NCBI RefSeq assembly: GCF_947500265.1
Contig: NZ_CANMRN010000003.1
Coordinates: forward strand, 248,001 to 312,000
Origin: an uncultured Psychrobacter sp.
Lineage (GTDB): Bacteria; Pseudomonadota; Gammaproteobacteria; Pseudomonadales; Moraxellaceae
Length of the DNA: 64,000 nt
Direction of reading: 5' to 3'
This document shows positions 1 through 8,343 of this stretch, in pieces. The translations under genes and the position numbers were made by a program. Below the pieces are notes generated by a model that worked only from the letters and a program-made list of their open reading frames with translations, was not told the origin of the DNA and made no database searches. Position 1 is the first letter of the stretch. Each line of letters starts with the position of its first letter.

Positions 1-1
1 A

Positions 2-562
2 CTTAACCACTATCGCCGTGAATGGTCGGATGTCGAGCTAGACTTTGCAACAGGGTTTGAGCCTGAGCCGCATCATCTATTGATGGAAGGTGATATTGAT
101 CTGCTTATCACTACCAGTGATTTACCGCTCGACGGTATCAGCTATCAGCCATTGTTTGAGTACGAGAGTCGTTTGGTGCTCTCCCCAACGCATGATTTAG
201 CGGCTCAAAAATTTATTGAACCAGATGATTTGGTTAATGAGACATTGATTGCCTATCCCGTAGAAGCCAAACGCCTCGATATCATTGCTAATTTTATGAC
301 GCCAGCACAAGTAAGCTTTGAGAGTGTTCGTACGACAGAGCTGACCGCGATGCTGATTCAGTTGGTTGCTAGTGAACGCGGCGTAGCAGCATTGCCTGAT
401 TGGGTGGTTGCTGAATACGAGAAAAAAGGTTGGGTCGTCTCGCGGCCACTAGGAGAAGGTGTGCATTGTCAGCTGTACGCAGCGACGCGTACCTCAAGTA
501 AAGATACGGCGTATATGCAGGGATTTGCGAGCTTATTGGAAGGGATAGTGAAGCCGTTGTAG
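2..562 (+). CDS. metR: MetR-type LysR-family regulator, C-terminal part
   Basis: The reading frame is open from base 2, so the N-terminal helix-turn-helix lies outside the window and only the effector-binding domain is visible. The segment around VASERGVAALPDWVVAEY, followed by a VxRPLGEG stretch, is characteristic of MetR, the homocysteine-responsive activator of methionine biosynthesis genes. LysR regulators bind DNA as tetramers in the cytoplasm and respond to a ligand through this domain. The stop codon TAG is at 560-562. The family assignment is firm; the MetR subfamily rests on recognition of the C-terminal motifs, and the usual partner metE would lie outside the window. Confidence 0.85.
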   Translation, partial: LNHYRREWSDVELDFATGFEPEPHHLLMEGDIDLLITTSDLPLDGISYQPLFEYESRLVLSPTHDLAAQKFIEPDDLVNETLIAYPVEAKRLDIIANFMTPAQVSFESVRTTELTAMLIQLVASERGVAALPDWVVAEYEKKGWVVSRPLGEGVHCQLYAATRTSSKDTAYMQGFASLLEGIVKPL

Positions 563-808
563 TTTCATTACTAATCACTTTTTTATAGTGATGAAATATT
601 ATTCACCTTTTCATATCGTAATGAATATTATGGTAAATAATGGTTCCCTAGTGAGGACTTGAATCTTTGGCTATAGACCACTGGAATCAACGTTTTAAAT
701 CAATGAAATAGTTACAGTGTACTTCATGGTGTACAGAACCTTAGTTTTTCAAGCTCAAGAAACCTTTGATAGAACTATTGCTGAAGTTTTAAGTGCCACT
801 ATAGGGAG

Positions 809-1087
809 TTATTTTACCAACTGATAAAAATCCTTCTTTAAAGTTTCCTCAAAATCCCAACATGGTGATGATTTACTATATTCTATAATTGTAGAAATAT
901 ATCTTTCACTCTCTGTAGCTTTCAACCTATATTTGTCTTTACAAAAAAAGTATAACCCCTTCTCCTGATAATCTTTTTTGTATTGTATCCAACCATCGGC
1001 TTTGATTTTACTTATATTATCGTCAGTTATACCACTACTATCTTCAAACGTTATTCCGTAACGTAACGAGCTACTACCTCTGCTCAT
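809..1087 (-). CDS. hypothetical protein, 92 aa
   Basis: A short, AT-rich, lysine- and tyrosine-rich ORF (92 aa) with no signal peptide or membrane segment. I recognise no family. A GAAGGT sequence just upstream of the ATG is a plausible ribosome binding site. It lies 38 bp after a 58-residue ORF on the same strand with a predicted membrane segment, so the two may be co-transcribed. Its AT content is higher than that of the flanking core genes. It could be cargo of a decayed mobile element or a spurious ORF. Confidence 0.4.
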   Translation of the reverse strand: MSRGSSSLRYGITFEDSSGITDDNISKIKADGWIQYKKDYQEKGLYFFCKDKYRLKATESERYISTIIEYSKSSPCWDFEETLKKDFYQLVK

Positions 1088-1125
1088 TCGACCTTCAGAT
1101 ATTGAATTGCTCTTAAAAACCTCCT

Positions 1126-1302
1126 TTAAAGGGGGGCAAGCTGCTCTCGAGCAATAGCTTCACTTTTTTTAACGTTTTCAAGATAATTTTCAGGCGTTTC
1201 TAACTTTTCTTTAAGTAACATAGCCATAATGAAAACAAATACTCCAGAGAAAAATATATTAAATGTGCGCTGACTAAAAAAACCTTTATTATCTTCTTTC
1301 AT
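1126..1302 (-). CDS. small single-pass membrane protein, 58 aa
   Basis: Translating the minus strand from the ATG at 1302 gives 58 residues: a short polar N-terminus, one hydrophobic stretch (about residues 13-30, NIFFSGVFVFIMAMLL) and a charged C-terminal tail. A purine-rich GAGAGAAAGG lies just before the ATG and is a good ribosome binding site. The stop is at 1126-1128, followed by the unrecognised 92-aa gene on the same strand. No family is recognised. The clear binding site and membrane segment favour a real gene. Confidence 0.45.
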   Translation of the reverse strand: MKEDNKGFFSQRTFNIFFSGVFVFIMAMLLKEKLETPENYLENVKKSEAIAREQLAPL

Positions 1303-1433
1303 GCCTTTCTCTCGTTAGCGGTAAGGCTTTTTAATATATAACTGGTAGTTCGATGCGCTATACAGGAATCGAACTCTAAACTGTACACTCACTATTTTTG
1401 ATAACTTAACAACTGATTTAAGAGAACTATAAT

Positions 1434-1737
1434 ATGGATGAAGACGATCTGAGTCTTAAATTTGAGATGCTTATAGATCATATTATAGCTAAAAAAAGTT
1501 CTCAGCCTATTCTTAGGGATATTTTTGGTCACTCTAGTGGTGATTGGGTGAATTGCAGAAATTATATAGATGAAAATGCATATACTGAAGAATATGAGGG
1601 CTTGGATGTATATGTGTTGGCTAAATGAGATTAATTCAACTAATGACCAAGGTAGGTTAGTTGCTTTCTTCGAAAATAATCAATTGTATTCTCAAATATT
1701 AATATTCAATATGAATACGCTTAAGCTTAAAGCTTAA
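1434..1737 (+). pseudogene. possible frameshifted small gene
   Basis: A 64-aa ORF (1434-1628) is followed by an overlapping reading frame shifted by one base (ATG at 1606, stop at 1735-1737). The second frame continues with protein-like sequence (WLNEINSTNDQGRLVAFFEN). Joining the two near 1605-1625 would give one protein of roughly 100 residues rich in acidic and aromatic residues. This looks like one gene broken by a single-base indel. The family is not recognised; the size and acidity recall small immunity-type proteins, but that is only an impression. No strong ribosome binding site precedes 1434. Confidence 0.35.
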
Positions 1738-1878
1738 TGAAATTAGGCAGTTTTTAAAGGCATACTCCAACGGAACCAGCTATTTCACTCTTCAAACGTA
1801 TTAATAGATCACTTAAAACAGACTGCTATCATGGAACCACTTCTAACAGACTCTTAAAAGATTAATATTTATCAACGG

Positions 1879-2250
1879 CTACAAAATTAGCTTAAAGAAA
1901 TAAAAGCCAAGCGCGGTTGCCAGTAACGTTAGCCCAACGTGTAAGCCGATGAGCGCTAAACCTGCTAGCAGCCGCCCGTCATGGATAAAGCCAAATACCT
2001 CTGCACTAAACGTACTAAAGGTAGTCAGCCCACCTAAAAAACCCGTAATGACAAACACGCGTACATGATCGGACAAATTGCTTCCCATACGCTCAAACCA
2101 CACTAGCGCCAGCCCTATCAGCAGTCCACCCAAGATATTGGCGCTCAGAGTACCGAGCGGCACCCAACCGTGCAAGGCATTAAAACGCGATAACCAAGCT
2201 CGCAGACAAGCACCGAATGCTGCGCCCAAACCGATAGCAAGCCACTGCAT
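1879..2250 (-). CDS. crcB: fluoride exporter CrcB/FluC
   Basis: The 123-aa protein has four hydrophobic segments and the family signature [15 protein letters not shown] in its middle, which lines the fluoride pore and Na+ site in FluC channels. These proteins form antiparallel dimers in the inner membrane and export fluoride passively. Length is normal for the family. It lies 44 bp after tsaD on the same strand, so read-through from tsaD is possible. The short upstream gap leaves no room for a fluoride riboswitch. Confidence 0.93.
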   Translation of the reverse strand: MQWLAIGLGAAFGACLRAWLSRFNALHGWVPLGTLSANILGGLLIGLALVWFERMGSNLSDHVRVFVITGFLGGLTTFSTFSAEVFGFIHDGRLLAGLALIGLHVGLTLLATALGFYFFKLIL

Positions 2251-2294
2251 AAACTATCCTTAATTCATATAAACGTGTTGGACCAAATGCTCAT

Positions 2295-3353
2295 TTATAC
2301 GGCTGGCAATTCTGTCATCGGCCAACGCGGAATACAGCTAACAGCCAAATCATCAGACTGTCCAGCTTGCAAGCGCTCAAAACCTGCATAAGCAATCATC
2401 GCGCCATTATCCGTACATAGCGCAGGCGGTGCATAATGAACCGTCGCATTGATCTTAGCCAGTTCAGCTTCTAACGTCTCGCGCAGATGCGTATTGGCAC
2501 TGACCCCGCCCGCAATTACTAAGCGGCTCATATCTGCTTGCTTAAGTGCTTTGACGCACTTCTTCACTAGCGTGTCGACCACTGCATGCTGAAAACTGGC
2601 GGCAATATCAGCACGAATCTGTGGATCACTATCAGCGCTATTGCCCGACCCTCCTGAATGTGGTGTATCTTTAATAAGATTATGCACGGCTGTTTTCATG
2701 CCACTAAACGAAAAGTCTAGACCCCGATGTAGCATTGGTCTTGGGAGTGCGTAAGCGTCAGGATTACCAGTTTCTGCTAGTTCGGCAATATTAGGGCCGC
2801 CAGGATAAGGCAGGCCTAGCATTTTAGCCGCCTTATCAAAGCACTCACCCGCCGCATCATCTATCGACTCGCCCAATATCTCATATTGTCCAACACCGTG
2901 AGCAGCAATGAGCAACGTATGCCCACCAGACACCAATAGCGAGACAAAAGGAAACGCCGGAGGGTTTGCACCCATAAGCGGCGCCAAAAGATGCCCCTCC
3001 ATGTGATGAATACCAATCGCTGGAATATCCAAACCATATGCCAAGCTACGACCAAATAGTGCGCCTGTCATCAATGCACCAATAAGACCAGGCCCTTTGG
3101 TATAAGCAATCGCATCAATCTCGCTTTTTTTCATATTGCATTGTTCGAGTAGCTCATTAAGTAATGGCACTAGCTTACGAATATGATCGCGGCTAGCAAG
3201 CTCAGGCACAACGCCGCCATAAAGGGCATGCAGCTCAATCTGAGAGTACAGTACTTGCCCGACCAAACCTTGGTTGTCGCTATTTATTTGCTCACTATCA
3301 AAAATCGCTAGCCCCGTCTCATCACAAGAGGTCTCTAAGCCCAATACTCTCAT
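2295..3353 (-). CDS. tsaD: tRNA N6-adenosine threonylcarbamoyltransferase TsaD
   Basis: TsaD transfers the threonylcarbamoyl group from threonylcarbamoyl-AMP to A37 of ANN-decoding tRNAs, acting with TsaB and TsaE in the cytoplasm. The 352-aa protein begins [14 protein letters not shown], the ASKHA-fold phosphate-binding start. The metal-binding HHMEGH motif is at about residues 116-121, and VSGGHT and a C-terminal TDNGAMIAY motif are present. Length is typical. In many gammaproteobacteria tsaD lies divergently beside rpsU. Here about 2 kb with two lipoprotein genes and a MITE-like element separates them. Confidence 0.97.
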   Translation of the reverse strand: MRVLGLETSCDETGLAIFDSEQINSDNQGLVGQVLYSQIELHALYGGVVPELASRDHIRKLVPLLNELLEQCNMKKSEIDAIAYTKGPGLIGALMTGALFGRSLAYGLDIPAIGIHHMEGHLLAPLMGANPPAFPFVSLLVSGGHTLLIAAHGVGQYEILGESIDDAAGECFDKAAKMLGLPYPGGPNIAELAETGNPDAYALPRPMLHRGLDFSFSGMKTAVHNLIKDTPHSGGSGNSADSDPQIRADIAASFQHAVVDTLVKKCVKALKQADMSRLVIAGGVSANTHLRETLEAELAKINATVHYAPPALCTDNGAMIAYAGFERLQAGQSDDLAVSCIPRWPMTELPAV

Positions 3354-3514
3354 ACTTTTGCCTTTATACTTTCGTTTTCGTGCTATTTTTGTCGCACTTT
3401 TATCTTACATCATTCTGGGAAATTGGATAACGAATACAGCCAGTCACACACTATCTCAAATTAGCTTAGTAAAGCTGTATATTGTTGAGACTGGCATGAC
3501 AAAAAATATGCATG

Positions 3515-3545
3515 AAAAAACCGTCATTGTCAGTCACAATGACGG
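3515..3545 (-). terminator. rho-independent terminator
   Basis: On the minus strand a 10-bp stem (CCGTCATTGT pairing with ACAATGACGG, 3521-3545) is followed by six T residues (3515-3520). It sits 47 bp after the cytochrome c stop codon and ends that transcript. Confidence 0.85.
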
Positions 3546-3591
3546 CCAGTTTAGCAAATTTCAATAGCTTACATACTCTATATATACCGTA

Positions 3592-4128
3592 TCAGCTTAC
3601 CGACGCTAGCATATAATCAACAGCTGCTTTAACTTGTGCTTCGGTCACACCATTTACCGCTTGTGCTGGCATTTTATTAAAGCCTTTAGCCGAGTGCATA
3701 TATAGCGTCTCTTTGTCTTTGGTCAAACGAGCTGTCCAAGCCGCTGTATCACCATACTTTGGCGCATCGAGCAAACCTGCAGCATGACAAACCTGACAAT
3801 TTGATTCATACAGTTTAGCACCTGCATCTGCTGCCAACACTTCAGGCTCAGAATCAGTTTCAGGTGTGGCCACTGCCTCATCTACTATGTCAGCAGACTC
3901 TATTGCTGCTTTTGATTCTGTATCTGCTTTTGGATCAACCATAGACTCAGGCGTCGTGCCTTCGGTTTCTGCTACAGCTGTTTCTTCTACAGCGGTCGCT
4001 GGTTCATTGGCTGCTGTCGACTCTTCCGTAGCTGTGTTATCACCGCTACAAGCACTCACTGCAAATACCACACTCATACCGATCACAGACAATTTCAGCT
4101 TGTTCATATACGGTTGTATATCAATCAT
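3592..4128 (-). CDS. cytochrome c5-type lipoprotein with acidic linker
   Basis: The 178-aa protein has a lipoprotein signal peptide ending in the lipobox VSAC. A linker of about 70 residues rich in Ala, Glu, Thr and Asp follows, then a C-terminal class I cytochrome c domain. That domain holds one haem motif, CQVCH, and a distal Met ligand in FNKMPAQ. It is probably a membrane-anchored periplasmic electron carrier. The ATG at 4128 has AAGGG about 8 bases upstream; a later ATG at 4107 gives a tighter signal peptide but has no clear binding site. The neighbouring gene encodes a second acidic lipoprotein with a similar linker. Its redox partner is unknown. Confidence 0.85.
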   Translation of the reverse strand: MIDIQPYMNKLKLSVIGMSVVFAVSACSGDNTATEESTAANEPATAVEETAVAETEGTTPESMVDPKADTESKAAIESADIVDEAVATPETDSEPEVLAADAGAKLYESNCQVCHAAGLLDAPKYGDTAAWTARLTKDKETLYMHSAKGFNKMPAQAVNGVTEAQVKAAVDYMLASVS

Positions 4129-4253
4129 GGTTTTACCCTTACTTAGTCAGTCTGCAATCAATTAGTGATGCGTTATATCAGCTTAAAGTACTTACATATA
4201 CGACTAATAACTGTTTAATATTCAGTTGAGCTAATAGTCAATTGACCAATAAA

Positions 4254-4625
4254 TTACTCAGCAGTGGCTGCAGCTGTATCTTCAGTAGCCGCCATATCAG
4301 CGCTGTCAGTAGGAGCAGCGGCTGTATCCGTACTATCGGTAGCTGCTGCTTCTGCAGTATCAGCGTCAGCCGTTCCTGCTTCAGCAGTAGCTGTACCGTC
4401 AGCTTCTGTACCCGCTGCATCAGCCGCTGGCATTGGTGCTGTCTCTGGGAATTCCATTTCTTCTGCTTCAGGCGCGTTTTCGCGTGCCAACTCAGCCGCT
4501 TCATCCACCATATCGATAGCCAGCACTTCTTCATGCTCTTCGCCGCCACTACAAGCGCTCACGTTCACACCTAAAGCTACGATAAGTGCCATGCTTAATG
4601 CCGTGTTAAATACTGTTTTTTTCAT
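4254..4625 (-). CDS. alanine-rich acidic lipoprotein, unknown function
   Basis: The start at 4625 gives MKKTVFNTALSMALIVALG and a lipobox VSAC, preceded by GAGG. The mature part (about 90 residues) is almost entirely Ala, Thr, Asp, Glu and Ser with no recognisable domain. It looks disordered and strongly acidic. Lipobox context and linker composition resemble the adjacent cytochrome c lipoprotein, so the two may share ancestry for their N-terminal halves, with this one lacking the haem domain. The gap to the cytochrome gene is about 125 bp on the same strand. Function is unknown; the low complexity could make database matches misleading. Confidence 0.7.
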   Translation of the reverse strand: MKKTVFNTALSMALIVALGVNVSACSGGEEHEEVLAIDMVDEAAELARENAPEAEEMEFPETAPMPAADAAGTEADGTATAEAGTADADTAEAAATDSTDTAAAPTDSADMAATEDTAAATAE

Positions 4626-4671
4626 TCCAACATCCTCAATAAAATACACACAAAACGGTTCATAGGCTTAC

Positions 4672-5000
4672 TAGGGTCTATTGAACATTCAAATGTGGTG
4701 CTGGCAGTCACTATTTTTTAGACAATATGCAGTGAAATTGTTGAAGCCTAGTCATTCTAGGTTAAACCATTTCGCCATATATTGATAAAAAAGAGTACTG
4801 CCCTCCACTCGAGCACAGCTCTTGCCTTGCGAACGGGCAAAGCAGTGCTTTGCTCGATCCGTTCTCAAGGCTGATGCTAAAATTACCCCAACCGTTGTTG
4901 AAAACCTAGCTAAGGTCTCGACATTATCGTCGGTTTTCGCCTAGTTTGGGGTAACTTTAGCCATCAGCAGCCCTAATATTTGAATGTTCAATAGACCCTA
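4672..5000. mobile_element. MITE-like element, 22-bp perfect terminal inverted repeats
   Basis: The segment starting GGGTCTATTGAACATTC (4674) is repeated as an exact inverted copy ending at 4998. The perfect arms are 4673-4694 and 4978-4999, and both ends are flanked by TA, as expected for elements that duplicate a TA target. Inside is a second inverted pair (4870-4891 with 4946-4968) built on TTACCCCAA, plus smaller hairpins at 4830-4868. No ORF fits inside, so it would need a transposase from elsewhere. IS630/Tc1-type ancestry is suggested by the TA flanks but not proven. Confidence 0.7.
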
Positions 5001-5162
5001 TAATATGGGAATTATCATAGCATAAACTCCAATCAAACCGTTATAGACGGTAGGGGTTTTTTATTGATAAAGCGTTGTATATATGTCGAATTCATAGTTT
5101 GAGAGCCAAATTCAAATAGCTATCTAATTGAACACCTTATCAGCAATAAATGCTTAAAATCA

Positions 5163-5191
5163 TTGACTTTGTTGGTATTTTTTATTAAAAT
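5163..5191 (+). promoter_or_regulatory. sigma-70 type promoter of rpsU
   Basis: TTGACT (5163-5168) and TAAAAT (5186-5191) are separated by 17 bp, close to the sigma-70 consensus, about 130 bp upstream of rpsU. The leader of over 100 nt leaves room for translational control. Confidence 0.65.
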
Positions 5192-5323
5192 ACCTGCCCT
5201 TGCGCTAATGCGTGAGAATTGTCCTAGTTTGAGCTGATGCCTGTAATCTTGAGATATTACGGCTAAATACTAATACACAGCCAAACTAATGCCCTTATAT
5301 CTCATCCTAATCGAGGAGTCTTC

Positions 5324-5539
5324 ATGCCTGCAGTTAAGGTTAAAGAAAACGAACCAGTTGATATCGCTATCCGTCGTTTCAAACGTGCTTGTGAAAAAGC
5401 TGGTGTATTATCAGACGTACGTAAGCGTGAGTTTTATGAAAAACCAACGCAAGTACGTAAGCGTAAAAAAGCTGCTGCCGTAAAGCGTTATAAGAAGAAG
5501 TTACAACGCGAAACTATTCGTACCACTCGTATGTACTAA
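5324..5539 (+). CDS. rpsU: 30S ribosomal protein bS21
   Basis: A 71-aa, very basic protein starting [20 protein letters not shown] and ending in a Lys/Arg-rich tail, which is the bS21 signature. It binds the 30S platform near the anti-Shine-Dalgarno end of 16S rRNA and helps initiation. The ATG follows GAGGAG. A near-consensus promoter lies upstream and a strong terminator follows, so it is probably monocistronic. It is unlinked from dnaG-rpoD, its usual downstream genes in enterics. Confidence 0.98.
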
Positions 5540-5575
5540 TCAGTAATCTGATTAGCTAAGTACAAGCGCTACACT

Positions 5576-5612
5576 AACGCCACTGTTATCAATCGATATC
5601 AGTGGCGTTTTT
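5576..5612 (+). terminator. rho-independent terminator of rpsU
   Basis: Stem AACGCCACTG / CAGTGGCGTT (5576-5585 with 5600-5609), then a T run, 37 bp after the rpsU stop. Confidence 0.88.
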
Positions 5613-5741
5613 TATGCTACAATTTTTGTTATTACTGCTGACATAACTTTTTATTAAAACCACAATCAGCAGGTTTTGTTCTAAAATTTAACAAACAACC
5701 TCTAACGAATAGCATTTAACAGAGCGATAAGGATAATAGCA

Positions 5742-6191
5742 GTGAGCCAACTTAAACAGACGTTATCAGACAATATCAAAGTTTCAATGAAAGCTCGTGA
5801 GCTTGAGCGCGTCAAAGTACTGCGCAATGTACAGTCAGTAGTGAAACAAATCGAAATTGACCGTCAGACAGAACTTGATGATGCGCAAGTATTAGAAGTT
5901 TTGCAAAAGCAGCTAAAGCAGCGTCAAGAATCACTAACTATCTTTACAGAAAATGGCCGTGATGACTTGGCTACAAAAGAGCAGTTTGAGATTGATATCA
6001 TCAACGAGTTTATGCCACAGCAAATGAATCAAGACGAGATCATGGCATTGGTAAATGCTGAAATCGCTGAGCAAGGTGCTACGTCTATGCGTGATATGGG
6101 TAGCGTCATGGGTGTTTTGAAGAATAAAACAGCTGGCCGTGCTGATCCTGCTTTGATTTCTAAAATGGTTAAAGACGCGCTACAAGGCTAG
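5742..6191 (+). CDS. GatB/YqeY domain protein
   Basis: A 149-aa protein of the YqeY family, related to the tail domain of GatB amidotransferase subunits that contacts tRNA. The MxVLRNVQS-like start, the QLKQRQES region and the GSVMGVLKNKTAGRAD C-terminal motif are characteristic. Free-standing YqeY proteins have no settled biochemical role. The start is a GTG at 5742 supported by AAGGA eight bases upstream. It is convergent with the BepA-like protease gene, only 42 bp away. In many proteobacteria it sits between rpsU and dnaG, which agrees with its place after rpsU. Confidence 0.93.
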   Translation: MSQLKQTLSDNIKVSMKARELERVKVLRNVQSVVKQIEIDRQTELDDAQVLEVLQKQLKQRQESLTIFTENGRDDLATKEQFEIDIINEFMPQQMNQDEIMALVNAEIAEQGATSMRDMGSVMGVLKNKTAGRADPALISKMVKDALQG

Positions 6192-6233
6192 CACTTGCTA
6201 TTGATTGGCAGGCTAATCTGTACAAATAACCGT

Positions 6234-7922
6234 CTAAGGCTTAAAGTCTTTGGCGGTTTTTATTGCTTTGAGTTCTACGTTAATATTAGCCAATAACGGA
6301 CGCGCACTATTGGCTTGTTCCGTGGTTTGTAGGTTCTCCGTCAACTGTTTGGCTTGTGTCAAAGAGGTCAGCGCATTCTCATAGCGTCCATTCCATAGCT
6401 GATCATAACTGCGATAGCGCAATGCATTAATCGTCGCGATATTGGCTAACTGTGGTGAAGTGGTGGTCTTAGCAAGTTTTTCATTGGCAAGTTGCAAGCT
6501 TTGCCATGCATAACGATCGCTTGGCTGCTGTTCTGTTAGTGGCTTCAACAGCGCTTGAGCTTTTATCGGTTGATTACTGTTAGTCAGCGCTTCGGCTAGA
6601 TAAAGGCGTAAGTCACGGCGCTCAGGATATAGGCGCTGTTGGCTCTCTAAGACATCTACAGTTTGTTGCCATTTTCCTTGTTCACTCAATAATTGACTAT
6701 GGGTAATCGACAATAGAGGCTCTAAATTTTGACGCTGCGTATTTGATAACCCATTTATCTCAGCCAATACCTTATTAGCATCTGTAAAACGCTGCTGCTC
6801 TCCATACCAATGCATTAGCGCAAGTTTGGCTCCAAGACTGTTTTTGGCGGCCGTTGTCAGTGTGACTTCGGATGCATGTTTACCAGTCACTTGCACACGC
6901 CAATACAGTAAATCAAACAGTGCTTGATGGCGCTGCTGTTGGCTCAATGAGAGCGCTGGATACTGTTGGGCGCGACTCTGTGACTCGCTCAACCGCTCAT
7001 TACTCAGAGGATGTGAGCGTACAAAGCTCGGTAAAAATTGATTCTCAACTTGGTTTAACTGACTCTGCTGATTCATCGTGGCAAAGAACCGCGGCATCGC
7101 CCGAGGATCATAACCCGCTTGGGTCATAATCTGCATCCCTACTCGGTCAGCCTCGCGTTCATTACTACGGCTAAACGCCATACTGCTATTCATAGAGGCT
7201 GTCTGACTGCCCATCATCACAGCCGCAGCGGCATCACCATCGACAGCTGAGGCAGCAATCGCAGCTAGCATACCGCCTAGCTGCATCAGCAAAGCTTTTT
7301 TACGTTCGTCAGCGCCGCTTTCGTAGTGCCGTTGACTGATATGCGCAACTTCATGCGCGACGACGCTTGCCAGCTCATCCATGCTACTAGCTGACAGTAT
7401 CGTCCCAGTATTGATACCGATTACGCCACCAGGCGCTGCAAAGGCATTAATACTAGGATTATCAATGATAACGACGCCAAGTGGTGCTTGCTGACGAGCT
7501 TGGGCATTGAGACGCCACGTCATGTCTTTTATCGTTTCCTGTACCCAAGGATCATGTTCCATTCTGACGCGGCCATTGATATTCTGTAATGACCATTCAC
7601 CAAGCATTTTGTTTTGATATTGCTCAGCAAAGCTCAATCCTTGCCCGCGCAGGTTTGGTAGATCTAGCGTTTGCGGATCTGTTACTTGCCACGAGCTATC
7701 AGCAAATGGCAGCGTTTGACTCTCACGACTATGCGCACCGCTGGCTATGGCTAGTAACATCATTGACAACCCTACCTTGATACCACTTGGCAAAGCTACA
7801 CTCATAAAATGACGTTTACCTTTTTGCTTAGATAACATAAATGGCAAGCCTATAGAGTTTTTGGCTACTAAAGAGTTGTTGCTGTCGGGTCGCTTCGTTC
7901 TATTAGCCTGGTACAAGTGCAT
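6234..7922 (-). CDS. bepA: M48-family periplasmic metalloprotease, BepA-like
   Basis: The maximal ORF encodes 562 aa. A zinc-binding HEVAH motif lies at about residues 190-194, with a downstream NEREADRVG motif supplying the third zinc ligand. The C-terminal half (about residues 330-550) is TPR-like alpha-helical repeat. This is the architecture of BepA (YfgC), which degrades or helps assemble stalled LptD and other outer-membrane proteins at the BAM complex. The true start is uncertain. The ORF opens at 7922, but a normal signal peptide begins at the ATG at 7805 (MSVALPSGIKVGLSMMLLAIASG), and an ATG at 7838 is also possible. The protein is periplasmic; BepA is inferred from domain order. Confidence 0.88.
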   Translation of the reverse strand: MHLYQANRTKRPDSNNSLVAKNSIGLPFMLSKQKGKRHFMSVALPSGIKVGLSMMLLAIASGAHSRESQTLPFADSSWQVTDPQTLDLPNLRGQGLSFAEQYQNKMLGEWSLQNINGRVRMEHDPWVQETIKDMTWRLNAQARQQAPLGVVIIDNPSINAFAAPGGVIGINTGTILSASSMDELASVVAHEVAHISQRHYESGADERKKALLMQLGGMLAAIAASAVDGDAAAAVMMGSQTASMNSSMAFSRSNEREADRVGMQIMTQAGYDPRAMPRFFATMNQQSQLNQVENQFLPSFVRSHPLSNERLSESQSRAQQYPALSLSQQQRHQALFDLLYWRVQVTGKHASEVTLTTAAKNSLGAKLALMHWYGEQQRFTDANKVLAEINGLSNTQRQNLEPLLSITHSQLLSEQGKWQQTVDVLESQQRLYPERRDLRLYLAEALTNSNQPIKAQALLKPLTEQQPSDRYAWQSLQLANEKLAKTTTSPQLANIATINALRYRSYDQLWNGRYENALTSLTQAKQLTENLQTTEQANSARPLLANINVELKAIKTAKDFKP

Positions 7923-8343
7923 ATCCTATAAGATAATTGACGACATCTTTTCGACTATACGAGCTTGTCTATATAAGGTCAATTCTACAATGAACTTAAC
8001 TACCAATAACTTAGCCACCCGTCACGATTGCGCAACATAACTGTGTAATTATTCATTGGGCTATTATTTATGCAGTAAATCTCAAACGTATAACTATTAG
8101 TCGGGCAATTGCTAATCGTGCAACTCTTGGTTATATGATTCTAGTGAACCGAACACAGCGTTGATTATATTCAACTGCAACTATACATTGTCTATTTGGT
8201 ATAATAAGCAACAATGATAGTAGGTTTAGGTGACTGTGATGACGACCTCATAATTTATAATTTCTGAATTATGTTCGTACTCAATATCAGAGCCTCTCGC
8301 TAATAAAACAAATTAAAATATAGATATCTACAAGGTTTAAGTT
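7923..8343. other. 421-bp intergenic region with divergent promoters
   Basis: No ORF is supported. The region separates the minus-strand protease gene from the plus-strand TusA-family gene. A 7-bp inverted repeat CATAATT / AATTATG lies near 8249-8273. An extended -10 is described separately. Confidence 0.5.
8197..8205 (+). promoter_or_regulatory. extended -10 promoter element
   Basis: TGGTATAAT at 8197-8205 combines a consensus TATAAT with the TGn extension. No good -35 is present at the expected distance, which extended -10 promoters tolerate. It would drive the TusA-family gene and possibly rpoH. Confidence 0.5.

Noticed and set aside
1347-1375. tRNA-like T-loop sequence (AGTTCGAT...ATCGAACT)
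   Set aside because: It is an 8-bp inverted repeat; the T stem and acceptor do not pair, and there is no anticodon arm. It is not a tRNA gene.
2251-2294. Fluoride riboswitch before crcB
   Set aside because: The gap is only 44 bp and shows no such fold.
4264-4665. Alanine/serine-rich frames opposite the acidic lipoprotein gene
   Set aside because: They are antisense by-products of the GC-skewed Ala/Thr/Glu codons; the lipoprotein frame has a lipobox and start signals.
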